The position numbers and the translations under genes were made by a program. Shown one piece after another: positions 54,668 to 64,000 of a stretch of DNA of 64,000 bases; positions within the stretch are counted from its first letter, which is position 1, and every line of letters begins with the position of its first letter. This stretch comes from Calothrix sp. PCC 6303 (GTDB taxonomy: Bacteria; Cyanobacteriota; Cyanobacteriia; Cyanobacteriales; Nostocaceae). The notes beneath the pieces were generated by a model. It searched no databases. It had not been told where the DNA came from and saw only the letters and a program-made list of their open reading frames with translations. The DNA lies in the NCBI RefSeq assembly GCF_000317435.1, contig NC_019751.1, forward strand, positions 6,324,001 to 6,388,000. The letters are read 5' to 3'.

Positions 54668-55022
54668 GCATGTAACTTTTTTTCTCCTTGAAAATCTGAT
54701 GACAGTTAAATTGCTTACGAAGTGCAAATATATGTTAACTTATTATGAATAATCATAAATAAGCAAAATAAATCTATTCTTTCACTAGCCACTCTAGGGT
54801 AAATTTTTCTTCTTAACGCCATTCTTCAACAAAGCGAGTCCACACATACACCAAGGTTGCCTTTGTTGATGGTTACTTACTTTTCTATTAACGACATTAC
54901 AGGAAGTCTCGCCCCACAAGGGTGAGGTCTCTCTAAACCCAATCTAGCGAAGAATGGCGCTGTCTAAGATTGGAAAGCAACGGTTCAACGTTATTTAGCG
55001 TTACATTCACACTCTCTCCATC
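54668..55022 (+). promoter_or_regulatory. guaA leader with a long inverted repeat and inner hairpins
   Basis: Inverted 11-mers CGCCATTCTTC (54827-54837) and GAAGAATGGCG (54949-54959) are separated by 111 bases and end 63 bases before the guaA start. Inside lies CTC-G-CCC-CACAA-GGG-T-GAG (about 54909-54927) and a weaker AAGG/CCTT hairpin near 54853. It could be a structured mRNA leader or a small mobile repeat. It does not match the purine riboswitch core. Confidence 0.45.
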
Positions 55023-56645
55023 ATGAACACAGCGGTGACTCTACTTACACAGGAAGCGCCTCAAAACTCAGAGTCCGTGGGGCGACTCAAAACTCAAATT
55101 ATTGTCATTCTCGATTTCGGTTCACAGTATTCGGAACTAATTGCCCGCCGAATTCGTGAAACTCAAGTCTACTCGGAAGTCCTTTCCTATCGCACCACTG
55201 CTGAACAACTTCGTCAACTGAATCCCAAAGGAATTATCCTTTCCGGTGGTCCTAGCTCAGTGTATGACGAACGGGCACCTCAATGCGATCCCAAGATTTG
55301 GGAGTTAGGAATCCCAGTTTTGGGAGTGTGTTATGGAATGCAATTGATGGTACAGCAATTAGGAGGAGTGGTATCACAGGCTAAACGCGGTGAGTACGGC
55401 AAAGCCTCATTACACATCGATGATTCTACAGACTTACTGATGAATGTCGAAAATGGAACAACAATGTGGATGAGTCACGGTGATTCAGTGACAGAAATGC
55501 CCGCAGGTTTCGAGTTACTGGCACATACAGAAAATACACCCTGTGCTGCCATTGCCAATCACCAAAACAAACACTATGGTGTGCAATTCCATCCCGAAGT
55601 AGTTCATTCTTTGGGGGGTTTTGAATTAATTCGTAGCTTTGTTTATGACATTTGCCATTGTGAACCAACTTGGACAACCGAAGCTTTTGTTGAAGACGCA
55701 ATCCGTGATATCCGCGCGAAAGTTGGAGACAAACGGGTTCTACTGGCATTATCTGGGGGAGTAGATTCTTCCACCTTGGCATTTTTGCTATACAAAGCAA
55801 TTGGAGAACAGCTAACTTGCGTATTCATCGATCAAGGGTTTATGCGGAAGTTGGAACCAGAAAGACTGGTGAAGCTATTCTGTGAACAATTCCATATCCC
55901 AGTTGAATATGTTAACGCACGCGATCGCTTTATTGGTGCATTAGCCGGAATTAGTGATCCAGAAGAGAAACGTCGCATCATTGGACATGAATTCATCCGT
56001 GAATTTGAAGACGCATCCCGACGACTTGGACCATTTGATTATTTGGCACAGGGAACCCTATATCCAGATGTCATCGAATCGGCTGATACCAACGTCGATC
56101 CCAAAAGTGGAGAGCGAGTAGCAGTTAAAATTAAGAGTCATCATAACGTTGGTGGTTTACCCAAAGACCTACGTTTCAAACTCGTTGAACCGTTACGCAA
56201 ACTATTCAAAGACGAAGTTCGTAAAGTCGGTCGTTCCATCGGCTTACCAGAGGAAATTGTCCAACGTCATCCCTTCCCCGGACCAGGTTTAGCAATTAGG
56301 ATTCTTGGTGAAGTAGATGCTCAGAAGTTAGATATTTTACGAGATGCCGACTTAATTGTCCGGCAGGAAATCAACCAAAAAGGCTTATATCACGACTACT
56401 GGCAAGCTTTCGCTGTCTTACTTCCAATTCGTAGCGTTGGTGTCATGGGAGACCAACGAACCTACGCTTATCCCATAGTCCTGCGAATTGTCACCAGCGA
56501 AGATGGAATGACAGCAGACTGGGCAAGGGTTCCCTATGATGTGTTGGAAACAATTTCTAACAGAATTGTCAACGAAGTCAAAGGGGTCAACCGCGTTGTT
56601 TATGACATTACCTCCAAGCCACCTGGAACCATCGAGTGGGAATAG
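55023..56645 (+). CDS. guaA: GMP synthase (glutamine-hydrolysing)
   Basis: A 540-residue two-domain enzyme. The class I amidotransferase part has [11 protein letters not shown] with the nucleophilic Cys and FHPEVVHS with the catalytic His. The ATP pyrophosphatase part has [16 protein letters not shown] (P-loop) and YPDVIES. The C-terminal dimerisation domain ends [11 protein letters not shown], the invariant family terminus. It converts XMP to GMP. The first 24 residues are a variable extension common in cyanobacteria. A 12-bp stem terminator follows. Confidence 0.97.
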   Translation: MNTAVTLLTQEAPQNSESVGRLKTQIIVILDFGSQYSELIARRIRETQVYSEVLSYRTTAEQLRQLNPKGIILSGGPSSVYDERAPQCDPKIWELGIPVLGVCYGMQLMVQQLGGVVSQAKRGEYGKASLHIDDSTDLLMNVENGTTMWMSHGDSVTEMPAGFELLAHTENTPCAAIANHQNKHYGVQFHPEVVHSLGGFELIRSFVYDICHCEPTWTTEAFVEDAIRDIRAKVGDKRVLLALSGGVDSSTLAFLLYKAIGEQLTCVFIDQGFMRKLEPERLVKLFCEQFHIPVEYVNARDRFIGALAGISDPEEKRRIIGHEFIREFEDASRRLGPFDYLAQGTLYPDVIESADTNVDPKSGERVAVKIKSHHNVGGLPKDLRFKLVEPLRKLFKDEVRKVGRSIGLPEEIVQRHPFPGPGLAIRILGEVDAQKLDILRDADLIVRQEINQKGLYHDYWQAFAVLLPIRSVGVMGDQRTYAYPIVLRIVTSEDGMTADWARVPYDVLETISNRIVNEVKGVNRVVYDITSKPPGTIEWE

Positions 56646-56666
56646 AAGTTAGTCGCTAGAATTGCC

Positions 56667-56699
56667 AGCCTACACTATTGATTATGAATAGTGTAGGCT
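56667..56699. terminator. Bidirectional terminator between guaA and DUF1825 gene
   Basis: AGCCTACACTAT (56667-56678) and ATAGTGTAGGCT (56688-56699) form a perfect 12-bp stem with a 9-base loop, 21 bases after the guaA stop and between convergent genes. The T-run is weak (CCTATTTA). Confidence 0.75.
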
Positions 56700-56738
56700 C
56701 CTATTTAAAGAAATATACCAAATAGCTGACAAACAGCC

Positions 56739-57062
56739 CTAAGATTGTTTTTCTAATTCAGCTTTCATTCGAGACAAAGTTAAATTCATTTGATCGAACA
56801 TCTGCTGGGGAGTAATATTAAACTGACCCAGATGAGTCTTCATCTGCTCCATAGTCATTTGTGCCATAAAATCTTCCGATAGCTCAAATCGCTTCATAAA
56901 AATGCGATAACGATCCATCATTGCTTCCATCTGCTCAATAAACAGCACTTTGCCCTCTCGGTCAAATTTGCCGTAACTATTGCCCAGCTTAATTAGGGCT
57001 TGATAACTGTCAAACAATTGCTTTGCTTCTTGCTGAATAATATCAGAGTCAAAAAATCCCAT
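56739..57062 (-). CDS. DUF1825 family protein
   Basis: A 107-residue helical protein: MGFFDSDIIQQEAKQLFDSYQALIKLG, then FDREGKVLFIEQMEAMMDRYRIFMKRFELSEDFMAQMTMEQMKTHLGQFNITPQQMFDQM. It matches the cyanobacterial DUF1825 family over its full length. It is Met-rich (over ten Met), soluble and without catalytic motifs. Function is unknown. Confidence 0.9.
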   Translation of the reverse strand: MGFFDSDIIQQEAKQLFDSYQALIKLGNSYGKFDREGKVLFIEQMEAMMDRYRIFMKRFELSEDFMAQMTMEQMKTHLGQFNITPQQMFDQMNLTLSRMKAELEKQS

Positions 57063-57322
57063 ATTAATCTCACTCGGCGCTGGTCAAGGTAGTCAGTCGC
57101 CTGAATATTTTTGCTTCTTATCTTATTTTAGTTTAGGGGAGCTATCTAGGGAAGAAGTGGGGGAGGAAGTACGGTTTTTTACCGCGATTTCAACACTTGA
57201 CCATTTAAAGCTAAATATCTAAAAAAGATGAATTCCCCAGAAGGCTGAATTAATTTGTTAGCTTTGTTAATATTACTGTCTGAAGGTTAAAACTTCACAT
57301 AACTCTAAATTTATTTCACATT

Positions 57323-57697
57323 ATGTTTAATAATCAGCACAAGAGTCGAAGTGTTGCTGCTGTGTTAGCATTTGCTGGTACGGTTACAATTTCCGGGTTA
57401 CATAAATTTTACCTAGGGCAACCTTTTTGGGGAGTCTTATATGTATTACTTTCCTGGACACCGATTCCCAAGGTAGCGAGTGCAATTGAAGGGGTTTGGT
57501 TTTTGGCACAGGATGAAGATGCTTTTAATCGTAATTTTAATTTGGGCAAGTCGGTGTTAAAAGCTTCTCAGGTTGCAGGTAAAGAAGTAAGTGCAGTTGC
57601 CGATGCAATGCGAGAGTTAGATTTACTACGTCAGGATGGGTTAATTTCTGAGTATGAGTTTGAACAAAAGCGCCGTCAGTTACTAGATCAGATATGA
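57323..57697 (+). CDS. TM2-domain protein with SHOCT-like C-terminus
   Basis: A 124-residue protein. Two membrane spans form a TM2 unit (SVAAVLAFAGTVTISGLHKFYLGQPFWGVLYVLLSW), with the GLHKFYLG turn typical of the family. The C-terminal RELDLLRQDGLISEYEFEQKRRQLLDQI is a SHOCT-like helical motif, an oligomerisation element in bacterial proteins. The stop overlaps the next start (ATGA at 57694-57697), so the two are translationally coupled. Confidence 0.85.
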   Translation: MFNNQHKSRSVAAVLAFAGTVTISGLHKFYLGQPFWGVLYVLLSWTPIPKVASAIEGVWFLAQDEDAFNRNFNLGKSVLKASQVAGKEVSAVADAMRELDLLRQDGLISEYEFEQKRRQLLDQI

Positions 57698-58236
57698 ATC
57701 AAGATTGGCTTTCACTGCGACTTAATCCTCGTTTACAGCGACTGCGTGCCAAAATTAGTACAGACCCCTATTATCGTTTTCAGTCCGCAGAGGAAATAGC
57801 GATCGCACTCTCCCTAGGAATCCGCATTGATGTTAATCAAGCCACAGTAGATGATTGGTTGCGTTTACCAGGATTATCAATTCATCAAGCCCGATTGCTA
57901 TCACAGCTTGCCCAATCTGGTGTTAAATTTTATTGTATTGAAGATGTTGCCGCAGCTTTGGGTGTAACAGCAGCAAGATTAGAACCACTTAAGCAAATAT
58001 TGAATTTTAGTTATTACGATGAAGAAATATTGGAAATTTCTCCACAGCTAATTAATCCCAATACTGCCACTGTTGAAATGTTGGGCAATATTCCCTTTAT
58101 TAGTATTCATTTAGCAGAAACAATTATCAAAAACCGTCTAGAAGATGGTAAATATAAGAATATTATTGATTTTCAAAGTAGATTAAATTTATCTGGAGAA
58201 ACTTTAGCCCAGTTAATGCATTATTTGAAATTTTAA
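57694..58236 (+). CDS. ComEA-like helix-hairpin-helix protein
   Basis: A 180-residue cytoplasmic protein with two helix-hairpin-helix (HhH) units: IDVNQATVDDWLRLPGLSIHQARLLSQL and PNTATVEMLGNIPFISIHLAETIIKNR, the second ending in a ComEA-style FQSRLNL. HhH motifs bind DNA backbone without sequence specificity. Unlike ComEA it lacks a signal or membrane segment, but its gene overlaps that of a TM2 membrane protein, so the two may form a membrane-tethered DNA-binding unit. That is inference. Confidence 0.82.
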   Translation: MNQDWLSLRLNPRLQRLRAKISTDPYYRFQSAEEIAIALSLGIRIDVNQATVDDWLRLPGLSIHQARLLSQLAQSGVKFYCIEDVAAALGVTAARLEPLKQILNFSYYDEEILEISPQLINPNTATVEMLGNIPFISIHLAETIIKNRLEDGKYKNIIDFQSRLNLSGETLAQLMHYLKF

Positions 58237-58329
58237 CGGGTAGCTTTTTCAAGAAGTTGATTTAAAAATCTTGATCTGACGTTATTTAAAACTTCTCATC
58301 AAGCGGAGAAAACTGGTTTCTTCAGTTAA

Positions 58330-58493
58330 ACCTCATCCATTATGAAAAGTAGAGTTTTGTGATTGGGATGTAAGGTAGACGCAAAGCGGCTTCACTCCTG
58401 CGGAGAAGCAAGCTACGCAGAGTATCATAAGCCCCTAGGGCTGGCTACGCCTACTCACAATCTGGAGTCATAAACTATGGTTCTCAAAATAGA
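58330..58493. mobile_element. MITE-like family 2, copy B
   Basis: A second copy of 16139-16344 with matching ends (ATGAAAAGTAGAGTTTT at the left, TTCTCAAAATA at the right) and the shared CATAAGCCCCTAGGGCT core. It is about 40 bases shorter in the centre. No ORF. Confidence 0.6.
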
Positions 58494-58576
58494 CGAAGTT
58501 TAGAATACGAAATATTTTTGTACTGATTCGACAGAATACAGGTTTCAGTCGTTAGTCGCTACCCACCTTGATAATT

Positions 58577-59164
58577 CTAAATTTTACCAATACGATTAAA
58601 GGGAAAAAACCTAAATACTGCTCTACCAATAATATTTTCAGTTGGTAAAAATCCCCAATAACGGGAGTCGTTGCTGTCGTTGCGATTATCTCCCATCACA
58701 AAAAACTGATTTTCGGGGACTTGAGTTTGATTGTATAGCTGCTCAGGTCTGGGAATGATGTAGTTATCTTTAATGTAGTTTTCCTGTAATTCTTTACCAT
58801 TAAGATAAACTTTGTTATTTTCTATATTAATCTTGTCACCGGGCTGACCAATAATCCGTTTAATGAAGGCTTGATCTTTGGGATATCCCCGTTTCTGGAG
58901 TTCTGGAGGGGGATTAAAGACAACGATATCACCAAAATGGGGTGAATGAAGTCGATATGAGACCTTCTCAACTACCAACCTGTCACCCACCTCTAGGGTT
59001 GGTACCATCGATTCTGAAGGTATGTAACGGGGTTCAGCAATTAATGTCCGAATTAAGAATGCCAGTATCAGCGCAACTGCTACTAAGCTGAGATTTTCAC
59101 GTAGGCTATGCCAAATTTTTGATGAGGGTGAAGTTTCTTTGACATTTTCATTCTGAGGTGTCAT
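58577..59164 (-). CDS. lepB: Signal peptidase I
   Basis: About 195 residues from the ATG at 59164; 19 more codons are open upstream. One N-terminal span (LSLVAVALILAFLIRTLI) is followed by SESMVPTLEVGDRLVVEK (catalytic Ser in the SM pair), GDIVVFNPP, RIIGQPGDKI with the general-base Lys in AFIKRIIG, and FVMGDNRNDSNDSRYWG. It cleaves signal peptides of Sec/Tat substrates at the outer face of the plasma or thylakoid membrane. It follows clpC on the same strand behind a terminator. Confidence 0.94.
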   Translation of the reverse strand: MTPQNENVKETSPSSKIWHSLRENLSLVAVALILAFLIRTLIAEPRYIPSESMVPTLEVGDRLVVEKVSYRLHSPHFGDIVVFNPPPELQKRGYPKDQAFIKRIIGQPGDKINIENNKVYLNGKELQENYIKDNYIIPRPEQLYNQTQVPENQFFVMGDNRNDSNDSRYWGFLPTENIIGRAVFRFFPFNRIGKI

Positions 59165-59263
59165 AAAAGCTAAATAATTTACTGAGAAATTTTGATGATT
59201 ATTTTCAGGCTTTCGCAGCACCTGTGAATAATAAAAACATGATATTATTTTTCGCCAACAAAA

Positions 59264-59291
59264 ACGGTAAAGGCTTTGATACCTTTACCGT
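59264..59291 (-). terminator. Rho-independent terminator after clpC
   Basis: ACGGTAAAGG (59264-59273) pairs with CCTTTACCGT (59282-59291). Read on the minus strand, the stem is followed by a T-run (TTTTTG). It lies 37 bases past the clpC stop. Confidence 0.85.
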
Positions 59292-59327
59292 ATTCAGAAC
59301 TTGATATCAATGTAATCTAAGTTCTAA

Positions 59328-61799
59328 TTATGATTCGACTCCTGGTGTTAATAGTTCTCGACGTTCACCAGGACGGACAATTACTGCTCCATTCTCGTCG
59401 ATATCAACTACGGCAATGTCACCGTCTTTGACTCTACCAGAAAGGATTTCCTCAGCTAAACTGTCTTCTAACAGGCGCATAATCGCTCGACGCAGGGGTC
59501 TAGCACCATAACTGGGACTGTAACCTTCCTGAATCAAACGGTCTTTGAAGCTGTCGCTGACTTCCAAGGTAATACCTTTTTCGGTAAGACGACCAAAGAC
59601 TTCTTTGAGCATGATGTCGGCGATTTCGGTAACTTCGGCTTTGTTCAACTGACGGAAGACGATGATTTCATCCAGACGGTTGAGGAACTCAGGACGGAAG
59701 TAGTTCTTCAGTTCTTCGTTCACCAAGAATTTAATCCGGTTGTACTGAGAATCTGTTTGATCTTCAGCAAACTCGAATCCGATACCACCACCACCTTTTT
59801 CAATGACTTTAGAACCGATGTTGGAGGTCAAGATGAGTAAGGTGTTTTTGAAGTCTACTGTGCGACCTTTGGCATCCGTAAGTCTACCGTCTTCTAGGAT
59901 TTGCAGTAGCATATTGAATACATCAGGGTGAGCTTTTTCGATTTCGTCGAAAAGCACTACTGTGTATGGTCTACGGCGTACTGCTTCCGTTAGCTGACCA
60001 CCTTCGTTGTATCCTACATAACCTGGAGGTGAACCAATCAATTTACTGACTGTGTGACGCTCCATGTACTCAGACATGTCCAGGCGAATCATAGCTTCTT
60101 CGGAACCGAAGAAGTAGGAGGCTAAGGATTTTGCCAATTCAGTTTTACCTACCCCGGTTGGACCAGAGAAGATAAAGCTGGCGATGGGTCGGTTAGGATT
60201 CTTCAAGCCAACACGAGCGCGACGGATGGCTCGTGAGACTGCTTTAACTGCGTCTTCCTGACCGATCAAGCGCTGGTGTAGGGTGTCTTCCATGTGTAAC
60301 AGCTTTTCCGATTCGGATTCGGTTAGCTTGTTGACGGGGACACCTGTCCAGGAAGCCACGATGTGAGCGATGTCTTCCTCAGTAACTACTGGTTCTTCAC
60401 CTTCGTTACCTTTGGCGTTGGTTTTGTTTTGCGCGATGGTGCGAATTTCGGCTTTAATTTCCATTTCGCGATCGCGCAATTCTCCGGCACGGTCAAAGTC
60501 TTGACTGCGAACTGCGTCATCTTTTTCTTTGAGGATTTGACGTAGTTCTTTGTCTAGTTCTTTGGCAGCGGGGGGTAATTGGGAGTTAATTAAACGTACC
60601 CGCGAACCAGCTTCATCAACTAAGTCGATGGCTTTATCGGGGAGAAAACGGTCTGATATATAGCGGTCTGATAACTTCGCTGCGGCAACTAAAGCTTCGT
60701 CTGATATCTTCAGCTTGTGGTGTTGCTCATAGCGATCGCGCAAACCATATAAAATTTCAATGGTTTCGTCTACTGAAGGTTCACCCACCATTACTGGTTG
60801 GAAACGGCGTTCCAAAGCAGCATCACGTTCGATGTGCTTGCGGTATTCATCCAGGGTGGTGGCACCAATACATTGCAATTCACCCCGTGCCAAGGCAGGC
60901 TTGAGGATATTTGCCGCATCGATTGCACCCTCGGCTGCACCCGCACCAATTAAGGTATGTACCTCGTCTATAACTAAAATTACATTTCCCGCCTGACGAA
61001 TCTCATCCATGATTTTCTTCAGACGTTCTTCAAATTCACCTCGGTATTTGGTTCCAGCTACTAGCAAACCAATGTCGAGAGTGACGACACGCTTATCTTC
61101 GAGGATGTCAGGGATATCCTTGGTGGAAATCCGGGTTGCTAGTCCTTCTGCTATGGCAGTTTTACCAACACCTGGTTCACCAATCAATACTGGGTTGTTT
61201 TTGGTACGACGACCCAATATCTGAATTACCCGCTCAATCTCTTTGGCACGTCCCACTACTGGGTCGAGCTTGCCGTCAATTGCCATTTGGGTCAAATTCG
61301 AGCCGAATTCGTCCAAAGTGGGGGTTTTGGTGCGGCTAGAAGGACCACCCTGTGTCACTTCTGCTGTTTCACCTAACATCCTGATTACCTGGGTTCTGAC
61401 CTTCGATAGGTCAACACCTAAGTTTTCTAGCACTCTGGCTGCTACGCCTTCACCCTCACGGATTAAGCCTAACAACAAGTGTTCGGTGCCGATGTAATTG
61501 TGTCCCAACTGGCGAGCTTCTTCCAAAGAGAGTTCTAGAACTCGCTTTGCCCGTGGCGTAAACGGAATTTCCACGGCAACAAAGCCTGAACCTCTACCGA
61601 TAATTTTCTCAACTTCAATGCGGGCATCTTTGAGATTGACACCCATTGATTTGAGAACCTTAGCCGCCACACCGGTACCTTCGCCGATTAGACCCAAGAG
61701 GATCTGCTCGGTACCGACGAAATTGTGCCCAAGACGGCGAGCCTCTTCTTGAGCGAGCATGATCACCTTAATGGCTTTTTCTGTGAAGCGTTCAAACAT
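59328..61799 (-). CDS. clpC: ClpC, ATP-dependent Clp protease ATP-binding subunit
   Basis: An 823-residue HSP100 protein. Two N-terminal Clp repeats ([33 protein letters not shown]) precede the first AAA+ domain ([30 protein letters not shown]), a UVR motif in the middle segment ([26 protein letters not shown]), and the second AAA+ domain ([33 protein letters not shown]). The VGF-type loop needed for ClpP docking is expected in the second domain. In cyanobacteria ClpC is essential and unfolds substrates for ClpP/R. Length is normal. Confidence 0.96.
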   Translation of the reverse strand: MFERFTEKAIKVIMLAQEEARRLGHNFVGTEQILLGLIGEGTGVAAKVLKSMGVNLKDARIEVEKIIGRGSGFVAVEIPFTPRAKRVLELSLEEARQLGHNYIGTEHLLLGLIREGEGVAARVLENLGVDLSKVRTQVIRMLGETAEVTQGGPSSRTKTPTLDEFGSNLTQMAIDGKLDPVVGRAKEIERVIQILGRRTKNNPVLIGEPGVGKTAIAEGLATRISTKDIPDILEDKRVVTLDIGLLVAGTKYRGEFEERLKKIMDEIRQAGNVILVIDEVHTLIGAGAAEGAIDAANILKPALARGELQCIGATTLDEYRKHIERDAALERRFQPVMVGEPSVDETIEILYGLRDRYEQHHKLKISDEALVAAAKLSDRYISDRFLPDKAIDLVDEAGSRVRLINSQLPPAAKELDKELRQILKEKDDAVRSQDFDRAGELRDREMEIKAEIRTIAQNKTNAKGNEGEEPVVTEEDIAHIVASWTGVPVNKLTESESEKLLHMEDTLHQRLIGQEDAVKAVSRAIRRARVGLKNPNRPIASFIFSGPTGVGKTELAKSLASYFFGSEEAMIRLDMSEYMERHTVSKLIGSPPGYVGYNEGGQLTEAVRRRPYTVVLFDEIEKAHPDVFNMLLQILEDGRLTDAKGRTVDFKNTLLILTSNIGSKVIEKGGGGIGFEFAEDQTDSQYNRIKFLVNEELKNYFRPEFLNRLDEIIVFRQLNKAEVTEIADIMLKEVFGRLTEKGITLEVSDSFKDRLIQEGYSPSYGARPLRRAIMRLLEDSLAEEILSGRVKDGDIAVVDIDENGAVIVRPGERRELLTPGVES

Positions 61800-62260
61800 A
61801 TGGCAGTTTTCCCATCACCTGCGTCGTCGTGCCGGTACGCTGATTTTAGCACAGCGTAACGAAACTGATGCCCGTATAAAGATATAGACATCTTAAACGC
61901 TTCAATCCAGTTATGGGATGAATGCGAAAATTATTTATTATTTTTCTTTTTTTGTGTGTAGTGAGGAGCTTGACTCTAACAGCCTGTTTGGGTTGGAAAC
62001 AGCGCAAAATGGTTCTTGTTGAGGCTTTGCTAAATTTACAATCCCAAGGAAAAATATTTAACACATTTTCCTTGGTTAGTCAAGATTAAATTGAACATTA
62101 TGATTATTTTGTATGGATTATGGAAATTAAGATTTAATTAACTGAACAGTAAAATTTGTTAAATTTCGACACAAGATAAAGAATCTTTAAAGAGGTAACG
62201 GAAAACAAAAGTTTATGCTATTCAGGAATCGGGTGAATTTCCTGAAGAAGCATAAAACCT
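61800..62260. other. Upstream region of clpC
   Basis: A 461-base non-coding stretch between clpC and rimI (both minus strand). The part near 61800-61850 should hold the clpC leader. AT-rich DNA follows around 62060-62200. A 72-codon minus-strand frame at 61846-62064 has no protein-like character. No repeat noted. Confidence 0.4.
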
Positions 62261-62833
62261 CTAGGAAGACTGATTGTTGTTTCCCAATTCAGGAATTTGC
62301 CAGCCGGATAGACGTAAGCGATCGCATACTAGAGTTTGCCATTGTGCGAGGGTGGTTTGGAATTTGGGGTATTGGATGTCTCCCAGCCACAGAATAAGGG
62401 CATCTTCCCCATTATCTTGGTAATAGCGTCGTCGTCTACCAGCAGTTTTGAAACCAAACTTGGTGTAAAGGGAAATAGCTTCCACATTAGAAACCCTAAC
62501 TTCAAGAGTGGCTCGTTCCAAACCGCGATCGCAAGCTGTACTCAACAGGTAAAATAGCATCGCTTGACCTAATCCTTGCCCTTGGAACTGGGGATCAACT
62601 GCCACAATAGTGATATGTGCTTCTTCTAAAATTGACCAAAAACACCCCATAGCCAAAAGTTTAAGCTCAGAGCCAGCACAATACAAGCCAAGTAGATCAC
62701 TATTTGGGCTACCAAGTTCCCGTTGATACCCTTCTAAAGTCCATAAACCACCGAAACAGGCTTGATCTAATTCTAGAACTGCACCCAGGTGTTGTTCTGT
62801 CAATGACTGAATTTCTAAATTTACTGTGTTCAC
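62261..62833 (-). CDS. rimI: Ribosomal-protein-alanine N-acetyltransferase (GNAT)
   Basis: A 190-residue GNAT protein starting with GTG at 62833. The acetyl-CoA motif A is present: HITIVAVDPQFQGQGLGQAMLFYLLSTA, followed by ATLEVRVSNVEAISLYTKFGFKTAGRRRRYYQDNGEDALILW, the typical RimI ending. The extra 25 residues at the C-terminus are common in cyanobacteria. It acetylates N-termini such as that of ribosomal protein S18, though specificity here is inferred. It lies divergent from lysA. Confidence 0.9.
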   Translation of the reverse strand: MNTVNLEIQSLTEQHLGAVLELDQACFGGLWTLEGYQRELGSPNSDLLGLYCAGSELKLLAMGCFWSILEEAHITIVAVDPQFQGQGLGQAMLFYLLSTACDRGLERATLEVRVSNVEAISLYTKFGFKTAGRRRRYYQDNGEDALILWLGDIQYPKFQTTLAQWQTLVCDRLRLSGWQIPELGNNNQSS

Positions 62834-63339
62834 ACGTACTTGAAGAAGTTACAATGCCTCGATAGACTGGAAAATGTGGCATTTTTTAAACCCTAGAATT
62901 AAATCCAGGTTTGAAGGTAGTGTATACCAAATTTTAGTCAGGTAGATTATCGATCAAGATAAAAATTGCTTTCGATATTCAGTTAACTAACCAAGAAAAC
63001 CCATCTCAGCGAAACTTCAAATTTATCAATTTGGAGCGTAGTAGATTAAAAAAAACAGTTAACATGCGATGGTTCAGCTAGGGCTTTAGTGGGACTATAA
63101 ACAAGTTACTATTTTTTTGCTGACCGGAAGAGGCAGGGGGAAAAAGTCCTATCAAGATCTACGTGGAGCGGAACATCACAGCTAGCTACGTCCTTATAGG
63201 ACATTTATACAGGGCAAACGATATATCCTCCATCCCAATGATCTGTCCCCTGCTCACTTTTCGCTTGTTGACCAACTTAATACATTTCTCGGACTTGCCA
63301 ACTACCTATAATTTTAGCTAAGGACAAGATTAAATCGTT
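62834..63339. other. Divergent spacer between rimI and lysA
   Basis: A 506-base spacer. CTACGTGGAGCGGAACAT and a GTCCTTATAGGAC hairpin near 63163-63203 echo the region at 18380-18430. The remainder is AT-rich and carries both promoters. No gene seen. Confidence 0.4.
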
Positions 63340-64000
63340 ATGGTATCGACTCACCCAGTAGGGGTTCAAAATTCTGGTAAAAAGTATTTACCTCAATCCC
63401 CAATTGATCATCCAGGGATTTCCCCAAATCAATCGTTGTTACCTTTGACAGCACAAGTCAACAGCAGCGACCATTTAGAAATTGGTGGTTGTGATGTCAA
63501 ACAATTGGTTGAGCAATTTGGCTCACCGCTGTATATTCTTGATGAAGAAACCCTGCGTACTGCATGTCGTCAATACCGCGATAGTTTGAAGCTGTACTAC
63601 CCAGGAGAATCTCAGGTATTGTATGCATCTAAAGCTTGGAGTTGTTTAGCTGTTTGCGCGATCGCATCTAGCGAAGGATTGGGTATTGATGTTGTTTCTG
63701 GTGGGGAACTACACACAGCACTCACCGCAGGAGTAGACCCAGATAAAATCTATTTACATGGCAATAACAAATCTACCGAAGAATTGACATTTGCCATCGA
63801 TTCCAACTGTACCATTGTTGTTGATAACTGGTATGAATTGGAAACCTTGGTAAAACTAGGTAGTGCAGCAAAACCTGTGAGAATCATGTTGCGTCTCACT
63901 CCAGGAATCGAATGTCATACCCATGAATATATTCGCACGGGACATTTAGATAGTAAATTTGGGTTTCATCCTGAACAACTTGCAGAAGTCTTCGCTTTCG
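63340..64000 (+). CDS. lysA: Diaminopimelate decarboxylase, 5' part
   Basis: The first 220 codons from the ATG at 63340; the frame runs off the right edge. After a variable 50-residue extension come FGSPLYILDEETLRTACRQY and the PLP motif VLYASKAWSC (Lys98), then GLGIDVVSGGELHTAL, YLHGNNKSTEEL and IMLRLTPGIECHTHEYIRTG, all diagnostic of DAP decarboxylase. It makes lysine from meso-diaminopimelate in the last step of the pathway. It is divergent from rimI. Confidence 0.93.
   Translation, partial: MVSTHPVGVQNSGKKYLPQSPIDHPGISPNQSLLPLTAQVNSSDHLEIGGCDVKQLVEQFGSPLYILDEETLRTACRQYRDSLKLYYPGESQVLYASKAWSCLAVCAIASSEGLGIDVVSGGELHTALTAGVDPDKIYLHGNNKSTEELTFAIDSNCTIVVDNWYELETLVKLGSAAKPVRIMLRLTPGIECHTHEYIRTGHLDSKFGFHPEQLAEVFAF

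Noticed and set aside
54668-55022. Guanine or other purine riboswitch before guaA
   Set aside because: The conserved purine riboswitch core is not present; only an unrelated inverted repeat is seen.
1-64000. tRNA and rRNA genes
   Set aside because: I looked for T-arm motifs such as GGTTCGAATCC and their complements in the intergenic regions and saw none; this is by eye only.

Overview
The window looks like chromosomal DNA of a filamentous cyanobacterium, probably Nostocales. The HIP1 octamer GCGATCGC is scattered through coding and non-coding DNA. The genes include CP12, a GuaB3-type IMPDH relative, glycolate dehydrogenase GlcD, ClpC and several families I know mainly from cyanobacteria (DUF1822, DUF1823, DUF1825, DUF3177, TIGR02587/TIGR02588). 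Intergenic DNA is rich in heptamer-type short tandem repeats and MITE-like elements. I see no rRNA, tRNA, CRISPR array, prophage or intact transposase. No heterocyst marker is present, so the order-level placement is inference.

Layout. 1-7.3 kb: the 5' part of a repeat-rich, secreted filamentous-haemagglutinin-type protein (minus strand), two tandem zinc-ribbon Ser/Thr kinases (plus strand) and a small RelE-type toxin-antitoxin pair whose toxin has lost its canonical C-terminus by a frameshift. 7.5-16 kb: an aldehyde dehydrogenase with serine at the catalytic cysteine position, a methyltransferase-like protein, the TIGR02588/TIGR02587 membrane pair, a sigma factor followed by a DUF1822 protein, a Gfo/Idh oxidoreductase and thioredoxin. 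16-18.7 kb: repeat-dense DNA around GuaB3, including a structured RNA candidate. 18.7-28 kb: MutS2 followed by a heptamer repeat, rubrerythrin, a divergent TonB/ExbB-ExbD module, glutathione-dependent formaldehyde dehydrogenase and a 52-residue zinc-ribbon microprotein. 28-38 kb: a three-gene MacAB-like exporter, an SH3 protein, a membrane pseudokinase, a photolyase-like FAD-domain protein and a class A penicillin-binding protein. 38-52.7 kb: FolK, a Nudix hydrolase, a 1287-residue membrane protein, Uma2, a TPR protein, a phosphoribosyltransferase, a family-4 uracil-DNA glycosylase, a GDSL hydrolase, GlcD and a FIST protein. 53-64 kb: CP12, small cyanobacterial proteins, GuaA, a TM2/helix-hairpin-helix pair, signal peptidase I, ClpC, RimI and the start of LysA.

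How genes may work together. TonB, ExbB and ExbD should form one inner-membrane energy transducer, although no outer-membrane receptor is encoded here. The adaptor, permease and ATPase at 28.2-31.8 kb should form one exporter. GuaB3 and GuaA both act on guanine nucleotides but are 37 kb apart. CP12 and GlcD both belong to photosynthetic carbon metabolism. Three kinase-fold proteins share an N-terminal four-cysteine ribbon; two look active and one looks catalytically dead.

I did not find one unmistakable new multi-gene system. The observations I would follow first are the orphan structured RNA near 16.45-16.56 kb, the arginine/serine-rich tails shared by TonB and the penicillin-binding protein, the Cys-to-Ser aldehyde dehydrogenase, the photolyase-like protein with a CX2CX5C motif, the pseudokinase, and the long inverted repeat in front of guaA.
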